DNA of 64,000 bases from contig DATGMP010000060.1 in assembly GCA_035293565.1 (NCBI GenBank), positions 1 through 64,000 of the forward strand, in the 5' to 3' direction. Each line of letters begins with the position of its first letter. Positions within the stretch are counted from its first letter, which is position 1. The DNA comes from DATGMP01 sp035293565 (GTDB lineage Bacteria > Pseudomonadota > Alphaproteobacteria > BOG-932 > Roseiterribacteraceae). The notes under the pieces were generated by a model. The model saw only the letters and a list, made by a program, of their open reading frames with translations. It was not told the DNA's origin and did no database searches. The translations under genes and the position numbers were made by a program. Shown here in pieces: positions 1 through 7,573 of this stretch.

Positions 1-59
1 TCCAGCAAATCCTCAAACCGCATCCGTCTGATCCCATCGTGAACGCGTGTCCGGTCCAT
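1..59 (-). CDS. IS transposase, N-terminal fragment (runs off the window)
   Basis: The reverse strand opens at an ATG (59-57) preceded by a GGGCGGGA ribosome-binding stretch and reads MDRTRVHDGIRRMRFEDLL before leaving the window. This resembles the start of helix-turn-helix transposases of the ISNCY/IS1202 type, but 19 residues are too few for a firm family call. Its position just inside tandem terminal repeats (84-133) and next to a truncated transketolase supports an insertion sequence whose transposase reads away from the window. Confidence 0.5.
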   Translation of the reverse strand, partial: MDRTRVHDGIRRMRFEDLL

Positions 60-83
60 TCCCGCCCTCTCTTTGGAGAAGGT

Positions 84-133
84 CTAAAACCGGACACATC
101 ACGAGCTACAAAATCCGGACACGTCACCAGCTA
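84..133. repeat. Insertion-sequence end: two adjacent 25-bp direct repeats
   Basis: Positions 84-108 and 109-133 are head-to-tail copies of a 25-mer of the form CWAAAWCCGGACACRTCACSAGCTA, identical at 21 of 25 positions. Homology to transketolase stops at the outer edge of the second copy, so about 133/134 is taken as the element boundary. Multiple short terminal repeats are known from several IS families. The matching far end and the target duplication lie outside the window. Confidence 0.7.
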
Positions 134-570
134 GCCACAAGGTGCGCTTCGGCCATTGCGAGACCAACGCCGTTGCCGAAGCCTTGACCCAAAGGCCCTG
201 TCGTCGTCTCGACTCCCGGCGTAACACCCCGCTCGGGGTGGCCCGGCGTTATGCTGCCCCATTCGCGAAACTGTTTGATTTGTTCGAGAGGAAGATCGTA
301 ACCGGTGAGGTGAAGCAAGCTGTACAGCAGCATCGAGCCATGCCCGGGCGAAAGGACGAAACGGTCGCGGTCAAACCATCCAGGATTGGCCGGATTATAT
401 TTGAGAAACCGGGTCCACAGCACGTAGGCCATCGCCGCCGCGCCCATCGGCAGCCCTGGGTGACCGCTATCGGCCTTTTGCACAGCGTCCACGGAGAGGA
501 AGCGCAGAGTGTTAATGCAATCGTTATCCAAAGCAGGATCGAGAGGCATCGTAGGAGGCGTCGCGTTCAT
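124..570 (-). pseudogene. tkt: Transketolase, 5' fragment truncated by an insertion sequence
   Basis: The start is the ATG at 570, preceded by GGAG seven bases upstream (ACGGAGAATTCACATG); upstream in-frame codons lack such a site. About 148 codons remain, against the family's usual 650-700. They carry the transketolase N-terminal signature: DAVQKADSGHPGLPMGAA (thiamine diphosphate-binding region, catalytic His), DRFVLSPGHGSMLLY and TTGPLGQGFGNGVG. The frame then enters the IS end and stops at 124-126 after two foreign codons. Transketolase transfers two-carbon ketol units in the non-oxidative pentose phosphate pathway; this fragment lacks most of the ThDP-binding domain and both C-terminal domains and cannot be active. 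Another copy is presumably present elsewhere if the pathway is intact. Confidence 0.9.
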
Positions 571-672
571 GTGAATTCTCCGTTTTGATCTTCGCTTCGG
601 CGTGCACATGGGCGCGAGACTGTCGGCGCGCTTTTCGATTGAAGCATCGGACGCCCCGCCACGCCGCATGCC

Positions 673-2412
673 TCAAATCGGCATGCGATAACCATAGAAC
701 TCATGGTCTTCGTTGTAGCCACCCTGGCCGGCGCCAAGATCGGCAAAGTCGCGTACGAACTCGATCGCCGCGATCCACTTGACCATCTTGAAGCCCAATT
801 CGTTCTCGCACCGCAGACGCAACGGCGCGCCATGAAGGACGCTGACCGGCGCTCCGTTCATTTCGTAGGCGAGAATGGTCAGCCGGTGCCGCATATTGTG
901 AAGCTCGTGGACGTCGTAATAGCCGCCACCTGCGGAACCCTCGGAAAATGAGTAAAACACGGCATAACGCGCGTCGGGTGTCGGCTTGACGATATCGAGG
1001 ATGTCGCGCATCGGAACGCCGCCCCACTTGGCGACCCCTGACCATCCCTGGATACAGAAATGGGTAGTGATTTGCTCCTGCTTCGGCAGGGCTTTGAGAT
1101 CGGCGAAAGAAAAGTCGCGCGGCGCCTCCACCAGTCCACTGACGCGGAGCCGGTAATGCGCAAACTCATCCGCGACCAACGCCTCGAACTCGGCGGAGTT
1201 CGGCATGGTGCCGTTCGGCCAGAAATGCGGCGAGATGTCCTGCTCCGTGAGCTGGGCATTCGGCTCCCACCACTCTGAGAGACCTTTGATCCAGCCCACC
1301 ATGAGCCGTCCGATCCGCTGCACCAGCCGAGCATGCCGGATCGTGAAGGGCGAAGCGACCCACCAGGCCAGCCCCACGAGCACAATGGCCAGAACGAAAA
1401 GCGGAAAACCAGCCCATGCGTGGCTCTCCACCCCCGCGAACATGTGGTTCGTGTTCTCCCTAAGACCCGTGACGAACACCATGATCCCGTGCGCCAGGAT
1501 GAACAGCACGAACCAGCAGAACGAGATGAAGTGGATGGAGCGGGCCGCCTGCCGGTTCAGCACGGTCCCGAGCAACCCCAGCCTGTTCGAGATCGCCGGG
1601 CTTTGCATGAGACCGGTCAGAATCGAAATCGGCGCAGCGACGAACACCGTGATGAAATAACTAAGCTGTTGCAGGCCGTTGTAGCGGGTCCAGCTTTCGT
1701 CGACCGGAAAGTTCAAGGACGCATACTGAAGAGCGGTCGAAAGCGCGGCCGGGAACACACCCCATGTGACGGGAACCAAACGAAGCCACTGACCGGTGGC
1801 GAAGATCAGCACGTAAAACGCGATGCCGTTGATCGTCCACAGCATCACGACAGAGAAATGCCACCACCGGGCAAGCCCTATTGAATGGCGAACACCGGGG
1901 ATTCCAAGCCACCCCGGCACGGTCACCGAATCGTCCTTCGAGGTCCAAATCCGGCCCTCAGGAACCGGATGCTGGAAACGGAACCATTCCGTGCCGGGCG
2001 TGCAGTCCCGGGTCCAATAAAGCCGCGGGTGATCGGCCAGGATCTGAATCCCGGCGCGGATGATGAACATCATGAAGAGCATGTTCAGGAAATGCTGCAG
2101 TTGCAGCCACCACGGAAAGCCGGAATCGACCGAGGGCGCCGATTGCGCGATGCCGGGGTAATCCTTGATGAAGGCTTGAATGCTAGGAAGCTCTCGCAAG
2201 CTCTGCGCGAGGGCAATCACGAGGACGAGCGTAGCGGCCCCGATCGGGAGCGCCCACAAGATGCTGACCCAGCGCCGTCCGATCCGGATGCGCGGAACGA
2301 TCCCCTCCTGCGGCGGCAGCCACTCGCTCATGACGATCCGGTCGTCCGCCGCGCTCAGCGTTGACGCGATCGGATCGTGGGGCCGCCGTTCGATCTTGAC
2401 CGGGTCCGTCAT
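673..2412 (-). CDS. Cytochrome b-type membrane domain fused to a molybdopterin oxidoreductase domain
   Basis: 579 aa. The first about 370 residues contain roughly six hydrophobic segments (about 48-70, 100-122, 185-210, 250-270, 295-320, 335-355) with histidines placed as in b561/Ni-hydrogenase-type cytochrome b proteins. The C-terminal about 180 residues are a sulfite-oxidase/MsrP-type molybdopterin domain, with the Mo-ligand Cys expected in HFCIQGWSG (near residue 450) followed by KWGGVPM, PLRLRCENELGFKMVKWI and a final GYNEDHEFYGYRMPI. The single chain therefore resembles a fused haem-membrane subunit plus Mo subunit that would pass quinol electrons to a Mo centre. Substrate unknown. No Tat signal is evident, so topology of the Mo domain is uncertain. 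It stands alone, between the broken transketolase and a separate reductase operon. Confidence 0.85.
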   Translation of the reverse strand: MTDPVKIERRPHDPIASTLSAADDRIVMSEWLPPQEGIVPRIRIGRRWVSILWALPIGAATLVLVIALAQSLRELPSIQAFIKDYPGIAQSAPSVDSGFPWWLQLQHFLNMLFMMFIIRAGIQILADHPRLYWTRDCTPGTEWFRFQHPVPEGRIWTSKDDSVTVPGWLGIPGVRHSIGLARWWHFSVVMLWTINGIAFYVLIFATGQWLRLVPVTWGVFPAALSTALQYASLNFPVDESWTRYNGLQQLSYFITVFVAAPISILTGLMQSPAISNRLGLLGTVLNRQAARSIHFISFCWFVLFILAHGIMVFVTGLRENTNHMFAGVESHAWAGFPLFVLAIVLVGLAWWVASPFTIRHARLVQRIGRLMVGWIKGLSEWWEPNAQLTEQDISPHFWPNGTMPNSAEFEALVADEFAHYRLRVSGLVEAPRDFSFADLKALPKQEQITTHFCIQGWSGVAKWGGVPMRDILDIVKPTPDARYAVFYSFSEGSAGGGYYDVHELHNMRHRLTILAYEMNGAPVSVLHGAPLRLRCENELGFKMVKWIAAIEFVRDFADLGAGQGGYNEDHEFYGYRMPI

Positions 2413-2442
2413 AAGCTTCGTTCCCGTCGAGGCGCTTATCGA

Positions 2443-2837
2443 TCAACCATCTCGGCCGCTCGCTTCGTGTTTTCGCCCCAGAAGGAGTTCCCGCAACGCA
2501 ACCGCGTCGTTATGGAGTTCGTCGTGAGCCGAGAACACGAGAGTGATCGGACCCTGTCTTGCCATGGTCCGTAATGTGCTGAGCTGTTCTGTATGCTGGT
2601 GGACCTCCGCGGCGTACCGGCAGCGAAACTCCGCCCAACGCTCTGGGTCGTGACCGAACCATTTCCGCAAGGCGGTGCTCGGCGCGATATCCTTGAGCCA
2701 TTATCGATCGCGGCGTCTGCTTTCTTGACTCCCCGCGGCCACAGGCGGTCGATCAATATGCGGGTCCCGTCACTGGCGGCGGCGGGTTCATAGGCGCGTT
2801 TGAGCTTGACGTGATCCGCCGTTATTCGCTTGGTCAT
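2443..2837 (-). pseudogene. DUF488 (YeaO-like) protein, frameshifted
   Basis: The N-terminal part (from ATG 2837, GGAG nine bases upstream) reads KLKRAYEPAAASDGTRILIDRLWPRG as in YeaO/DUF488 proteins. After ...KKADAAID the homology jumps to another frame, continuing WLKDIAPSTALRKWFGHDPERW (quoted in parts) to ITLVFSAHDELHNDAVALRELL. The break is at about 2701-2703, where one base is missing from the codon before TGG. With that base restored the gene would be about 131 codons, normal for the family. It is either a real single-base deletion or a sequencing error. It is last in an operon after the Rieske/FAD reductase and DUF2945 genes. The family's function is poorly known. Confidence 0.75.
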
Positions 2838-2855
2838 TCGGACTCGCTCCAGACT

Positions 2856-3071
2856 TCATGCGCTCGATTTCGTCAGCGCCTGACCTTTATGCATTGCGAT
2901 ATGCTCGGTCTTGCTGCTCTTGATTTCATACTGCGGATCGTCCTCGCTCGCGTGATGGGTATGCCCCTTGTAGTCAACGTCTTTGATGTGCACTTTGATG
3001 ATCGTGCCGCTGACGTGGCCCGCCTCCGAGTTCCAGGTCACGTGATCGCCGACTTTGAACCGTTTCGTCAT
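2856..3071 (-). CDS. DUF2945 (HVA1/TUDOR-like) small protein
   Basis: 71 aa from the ATG at 3071, which overlaps the upstream gene's TGA in a TGATG junction and has GGAGG six bases upstream; a GTG one codon earlier is possible. The sequence KRFKVGDHVTWNSEAGHVSG, then TIIKVHIKD and QYEIKSSKTEHIAMHKG, is the compact beta-rich fold of the DUF2945 family, common in alphaproteobacteria and often near stress genes. No catalytic residues are evident. The overlapping start points to translational coupling with the reductase gene. Confidence 0.8.
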   Translation of the reverse strand: MTKRFKVGDHVTWNSEAGHVSGTIIKVHIKDVDYKGHTHHASEDDPQYEIKSSKTEHIAMHKGQALTKSSA

Positions 3072-4762
3072 CACGAACCTCCGATTGCGGTTTGAGCTTG
3101 CTGCGCCGGGGACACCGCGCTTTTAACCGTCCGGGCGCTTGAGCTACTCTTCGCTATGAGCCGCTCGAACTCGACCTCCGCACGGAGGCCTTCGAGATCG
3201 CGATGGACCACGGCAACCGCGAGCTTCCGGCCTTCGCGCCAGTAGGATATGGCGCAGTCTCTACTCTCCAGAGCTCCCGCGATCTCGACCTTGTCCCAAT
3301 GCTCGGCGTGGCCGACATAGGCGAGGCCGAAATCGTACTGTTCCGTCCAGAAGAACGGCACGTAATCGAAGCGTTCGCGCCGGCCGAGGATGTTGCGCGC
3401 CGCAGTCTGGCCCTGGCGCTCGGCGACGACCCAGTGTTCGACGCGAATTCGCTCACCGGTCAGCCGATCGGGCCAGCGCGCGATGTCTCCGACGGCGAAG
3501 ATGCCTGGAATGCTGCTCTCGAGGTACTCGTCGACGACGATTCCGCGATCGATCGCGAGCCCTGCCTGTTCCGCTAGCGAGATTGCTGGCCGCACGCCGA
3601 TCCCGACAACGACCAGGTCGGCCTGAAGGCGTTCTCCGCTTTTCAGCGTCACGCTTTGCATGTCTATCGCCGTCGCCGTCGTGCCCAAATGGAATGTCAC
3701 GCCATGGTCCTCATGGAGGTTGCGCAGGAACATTCCGACCTCTGGTCCCAGCACTTTCTCCATCAAGACCGTCTCGGTCCCGACCACGTGGACTTCGATG
3801 TTCCGGGCACGAAGCGACGACGCCACTTCCAGGCCAATGAAGCTGGCGCCGATCACGACCGCGCGCTTTGCCACCAGGGCGCTGGCGACCAGCGAGCGGC
3901 CGTCAGCCAGCGTCCGTAAATAGTGCACATGCGGGAGATCTGCCCCAGGGACGTCGAGACGCACCGGCTCGGCCCCGGTGGCAAGCAGGAGCGCCTCATA
4001 GGGGTGGCGGCTGCCATCGGCGAGCCGAACCTGCCGGGCCGCCGTGTCGATCATCGTTACGCGCGCGCCTAGGTGGAGAACGATTTCCTGGTCTTTATAG
4101 AATTCCGGCGGTCGGAGCGGGTTCGACTCATCGGACGCGGCGCCGGAGAGATAGCCCTTCGACAGATTGGGCCGGTCGCACGGCACCGACTCATCGGCGC
4201 TCAGCATCGTGATGCGGCCGGAATAGCCTTCGCGGCGGAGCATCTCGGCGGCCGCATTGCCCGCCGCACCGCCGCCGACGATCACGACCGTCTTTGGGAT
4301 GCCGGCTATCAAAGGCTGTGGAGGTCGATTTACGCTTTCGAGCTTTTCCCGGACATACACGGTGCCGCCGGACTTCTCCTGAACGTACACCGAGCCAGCT
4401 GGCGTTTCGAAAGGCGCTAACTGACGAGCGACGTCGCGCACCTCTTCGCGATGCCGATGTTCAATGCGCCAGTGCGAAACCGGGTCGAGCGCCGGCGCAC
4501 GGAGCGCCTCGCCGGTGCGCAGACTGAAACAAGCATGATGCCATTGGCAACGAACGGTATCGCCATCGAGGAGCCCCTGTTCGAGCGGCGCGCCGTAGTG
4601 CGTGCAGATGGCCCCGATCGCGAACACCTCATCGCCGCGCCGGGCGAGAAGCACCGGTTCGCCCTGGGCATGTCCGAGCAGCATGGTTCCATCGGGAATC
4701 GTTGAGAGCTCTACCCCTTGAGTGAGATCGGGCCCGCTGAGCTTGGTCTCTTCTTCGCTCAT
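3071..4762 (-). CDS. FAD-dependent NAD(P)H oxidoreductase with N-terminal Rieske domain (AIFL-type)
   Basis: 563 aa from ATG 4762 (AGGAGATCTGT before it); the upstream ATG at 4789 lacks a ribosome-binding site. Residues about 10-105 are a Rieske [2Fe-2S] domain with CTHYGAPLEQG and CQWHHACFSLRTGEAL giving the Cys-His/Cys-His ligands. From about residue 140 come a flavoprotein pyridine nucleotide-disulfide oxidoreductase fold with VVIVGGGAAGNAAAEMLRR (FAD), a second nucleotide site VIGASFIGLEVASSLR, and the C-terminal FAD motif GIFAVGDIARWP. The layout matches apoptosis-inducing-factor-like reductases and ferredoxin reductases that pass NAD(P)H electrons to small electron carriers. It heads the operon with DUF2945 and the broken DUF488 gene. 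The physiological partner is unknown. Confidence 0.9.
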   Translation of the reverse strand: MSEEETKLSGPDLTQGVELSTIPDGTMLLGHAQGEPVLLARRGDEVFAIGAICTHYGAPLEQGLLDGDTVRCQWHHACFSLRTGEALRAPALDPVSHWRIEHRHREEVRDVARQLAPFETPAGSVYVQEKSGGTVYVREKLESVNRPPQPLIAGIPKTVVIVGGGAAGNAAAEMLRREGYSGRITMLSADESVPCDRPNLSKGYLSGAASDESNPLRPPEFYKDQEIVLHLGARVTMIDTAARQVRLADGSRHPYEALLLATGAEPVRLDVPGADLPHVHYLRTLADGRSLVASALVAKRAVVIGASFIGLEVASSLRARNIEVHVVGTETVLMEKVLGPEVGMFLRNLHEDHGVTFHLGTTATAIDMQSVTLKSGERLQADLVVVGIGVRPAISLAEQAGLAIDRGIVVDEYLESSIPGIFAVGDIARWPDRLTGERIRVEHWVVAERQGQTAARNILGRRERFDYVPFFWTEQYDFGLAYVGHAEHWDKVEIAGALESRDCAISYWREGRKLAVAVVHRDLEGLRAEVEFERLIAKSSSSARTVKSAVSPAQQAQTAIGGS

Positions 4763-5181
4763 ACAGATCTCCTGAATATTCGCCGACAAGACATCGCCCG
4801 GGACGAAACTCCGCTTATCCGTGCGAACTTGGCATTAGATAGATCGCTCTCCGGTGCTCATTGGGCCGATTGTAGCGAGCGAGGATATCGGCGGGAGACT
4901 CGGAAACTACGCAGATCCGGCCGCCCCTAGGTTGGCTGGCTGATGCGCGCTTCTCGTCGCGCCACGATCCCGACCGCGAACGCGACCGATATCGGTGCCC
5001 ACACGCTTTTCCGCAGCGTCGGCCGCGGTTCATTTGGGCCTGGCCGACCAGGCCGACCCGTACGTCCACGAGCGCTTTGCGTGCAGGTGATGGCGACGAC
5101 GACATTGGCCGCCTCCGAGTACGCATATCCGGTCGCCGGAACCTCGGACGCGCTATACGACCTGCGCGAGCTACGGCCCTC
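4763..5181. other. 419-bp gap without a convincing gene
   Basis: It contains the promoter region for the Rieske/FAD gene. On the reverse strand a frame ends RKSVWAPISVAFAVGIVARREARISQP then stop (about 4930-5020, quoted in part), a hydrophobic tail of the kind seen at the C-terminus of ElaB/DUF883-type ribosome-associated membrane proteins. Upstream sequence does not keep a recognisable frame, so this may be a decayed small membrane-protein gene or chance. Confidence 0.3.
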
Positions 5182-5769
5182 TCAGTCCTTTGTTTTAATC
5201 GCCTCTTCCGCAGCCGGATATACGAGCGTTCCGTTGGCCAACACATGCGCGCCGGGCGAAAGCTTTGCGGGGTCGACCTTACCGCTCCCCATGATGTGCA
5301 TGACCGGAACGCCTTGCGCCAACAGATAGTCGGCAATGATGCGGCGGTGGCAACGCCACCAGACGGCTTCAGCACACATGATCGCGCAGCAATTGTCGCG
5401 GGAGAGCGCTCGCAGCTCGTTCAATCCTCTTCGGAAAGCGTCCGTCGCCGCGTAATCGGCATAGTTCCGGAAGGCGGCGACATGCCAGAACGTATTGAGC
5501 GAAGTTGGCGCGCCCTTTTGCGGGTGCCGCAACCCGCCAAGAGCCGATAGATGTCGATAACGTATTCCCGCATCACCCAGCGCCCCGGAAAGAGCATCGG
5601 CGTTGAACTGCGGATTGGTTCGCGACCGCGGGATAGAACGCACATCGACGAGCAGATCGACGCCCACCTCCTGCAGCAGAGTCAAAAATTCGGCGATCGG
5701 ACGCGTTGAGTGACCTATCGTGAAGATCGTCAGTATCTTTTTGGACCGTCGCGCGCGTTTTGTTATCAT
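5182..5769 (-). CDS. DUF488 family protein
   Basis: 195 aa, full length for the canonical DUF488 family. It shows the opening TIFTIGHSTRPIAEFLTLL, then LLVDVRSIPRSRTNPQF, YRHLSALGG and the Cys-rich CAIMCAEAVWWRCHRRIIAD with the conserved C-x2-E-x4-CHR pattern. The biochemical role of the family is not settled. It is transcribed alone, downstream of no obvious partner, and is distinct in sequence from the YeaO-like DUF488 pseudogene at 2443-2837. Confidence 0.85.
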   Translation of the reverse strand: MITKRARRSKKILTIFTIGHSTRPIAEFLTLLQEVGVDLLVDVRSIPRSRTNPQFNADALSGALGDAGIRYRHLSALGGLRHPQKGAPTSLNTFWHVAAFRNYADYAATDAFRRGLNELRALSRDNCCAIMCAEAVWWRCHRRIIADYLLAQGVPVMHIMGSGKVDPAKLSPGAHVLANGTLVYPAAEEAIKTKD

Positions 5770-6020
5770 TGTTTAGAACAAGGACGACGACATCCAAGCC
5801 GCAGCGCTCTTGTAAAATGTCTCGTGCATGAAGTACTCCTACCGGTTGGAAATCCTGGCTCCCGCATTATATCTAGGACGACCCGCAGCTCCCCAGCGGG
5901 AACACGGCATAAAGTTCGATATGCTTCCACGAAGGGGAGCCACGCCCGCTCATTTCCGGCACGTTTAGACGCAAATAAGCGGTCGGCGAGGTGCCGATCG
6001 CCGGGAAGCGGACTCTCGCC

Positions 6021-6380
6021 CTAGAGCAGATCAGCGAGCGCGTAGAGCGGCCGGATTTCGATCTCGCTTGGTCCCGGCATGGGGTTGGGGCAGCGCTTTA
6101 CCCAGGCGACCGCCTCATCGATGTCCTTGACCTCCCAGAGCCAGAAGCCGGAGACCAGCTCCCCAGTCTCGGCAAAAGGTCCGTCGATCACCGTTCGGCC
6201 CGGACCGTCAAACGCAATACGCTTGCCATGCGAGGAGGGCTTGAGGCCGTCGCCGGCGCGCATGATGCCGGCATTGACCAGTTCCTCATTATATCGGCCC
6301 ATGGCTTCGAACATTTCGGTCGTGGGGAGCACGCCCTTTTCGCTGTCGTCAGTAGCCTTCACGAGCACCATCACACGCAT
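6021..6380 (-). CDS. YCII/DGPF-domain protein
   Basis: 119 aa. The start MRVMVLVKATDDSEKG and the central TVIDGPFAETGELVSGFW are diagnostic of the DGPF (YCII-related) family, small dimeric ferredoxin-like alpha/beta proteins often found next to ECF sigma factors. WLWEVKDIDEAVAWVKRCP completes the domain. No sigma factor gene is adjacent here. Function unknown. No strong ribosome-binding site is visible before the ATG. Confidence 0.88.
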   Translation of the reverse strand: MRVMVLVKATDDSEKGVLPTTEMFEAMGRYNEELVNAGIMRAGDGLKPSSHGKRIAFDGPGRTVIDGPFAETGELVSGFWLWEVKDIDEAVAWVKRCPNPMPGPSEIEIRPLYALADLL

Positions 6381-6481
6381 CGTCTGTCTACTTGTTTTGA
6401 GCCGGGCTTATCGGCCTGGCGTCGGAACGACGAACGGGGCTCTCGGGAAACCGACATGGTCCTGCAAATCTTTTCGACGGC

Positions 6482-7528
6482 CTAGTAGGCCCGCGGCTGG
6501 CCGGTTTCGCCGGCCACATCCATCAGGCCGTTGAGCCGCGTGTTGGCATAGAGCGGCCCGGTGGGGCCAAGCGTCACCAGCATGGCATGATCCATCGCGC
6601 CCGGTCCCATCTGATGCCGGATACCGCCGGTCATGCCCATGTTAATGTAATCGCGTCCATCAAGCAGGTCGTGGGTGAAATAGTGAGTGTGCCCGGCAAA
6701 GACGGTGTATGGACGACTCCCGAGCATCGCCTGAATTTTCGCGAGGGCCGGAGTCGGAGTCTTCCAGGCAGGCTTGTGCATGATCACGAATGTCCAACGC
6801 ACATCGGCGTTCTGCGCAAGGGCATCGCGCACAAAGGCGAGCTGCCGATCGCTGAATCGCGCCGTATTCAGCTCGCCGGAATATTCGCCGCTCTGGATGT
6901 TTGCCGAGGTGCCTCCGGATTTCATCGCGGACGAGATGAAGCTGTCGACCATCTTCTCGGCCTTATCCGGGTCGCTCTTCATCATGTCGACGATCTCATA
7001 GAACTGCGCCGCCATTTTCGGCGGCATCGGCAGCGCCGGATCCTCGGTGCTCAGCATGAGAAAGAGAGCGCCCTTGTAGGTGAAGGCGTAATACCCTGAT
7101 CCGCGGCGCTCGCGCCAGGCCGCGACGGTCTCGGGGGTATTGGTGTCATGGTTGCCGGGAACCGCCACGAACGGACATCCGAGCTTCGCGATCGACCGTT
7201 CTACGGCTTGCCATTGCCGACTGATTTCCGCTTTATTGTAAGTATAACCTTCGATCAGATCGCCGACCGAGACTACAAAATCAGGCTCGAGCCAGCTCAG
7301 TTGCACCATTGCCTGGGCGAAGACACCCGGTCGCGCGATCCCGGTATTGTCGCCGATGACGGCAAAGCGTAGCGGGCCCAGTCCGGCCTTGGGCGCGCCG
7401 GTCCATTGCACGGGCGAGTCGAGTGCGCCATCGGGCAGGAACAGACCGGCGGTGCCGCCCGGAGGCGACGCGGGCAGCACCGCTCCGGCCACCAGGCCGC
7501 GAAGAAATCCCGCGCGCGATATGATCAT
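6482..7528 (-). CDS. Exported calcineurin-like metallophosphoesterase
   Basis: 348 aa. An N-terminal stretch (SRAGFLRGLVAGAVLPA) looks like a secretion signal. The catalytic domain carries the metallophosphoesterase motifs in order: AVIGDN (about 57), SVGDLIEG (about 87), PGNHDTN (about 124), MHKPAW (about 249) and FAGHTHYF (about 278), which supply the Asp, Asn and His ligands for a two-metal centre. The gene follows the TonB receptor by 45 bp on the same strand, so the pair is probably one operon; a periplasmic phosphoesterase could process a phosphorylated substrate or product of the receptor. Substrate not predictable. Confidence 0.87.
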   Translation of the reverse strand: MIISRAGFLRGLVAGAVLPASPPGGTAGLFLPDGALDSPVQWTGAPKAGLGPLRFAVIGDNTGIARPGVFAQAMVQLSWLEPDFVVSVGDLIEGYTYNKAEISRQWQAVERSIAKLGCPFVAVPGNHDTNTPETVAAWRERRGSGYYAFTYKGALFLMLSTEDPALPMPPKMAAQFYEIVDMMKSDPDKAEKMVDSFISSAMKSGGTSANIQSGEYSGELNTARFSDRQLAFVRDALAQNADVRWTFVIMHKPAWKTPTPALAKIQAMLGSRPYTVFAGHTHYFTHDLLDGRDYINMGMTGGIRHQMGPGAMDHAMLVTLGPTGPLYANTRLNGLMDVAGETGQPRAY

Positions 7529-7573
7529 CGCCTTTTCCTTCCTGGTTGACGTGGAGGGCCCCGCCGCGAACGT

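Noticed and set aside
84..133. TGTCCGG in the IS terminal repeats as an operator copy
   Set aside because: The repeats lack the second half (GGACAAAT or GGACAT) in the right place and are explained as IS ends.
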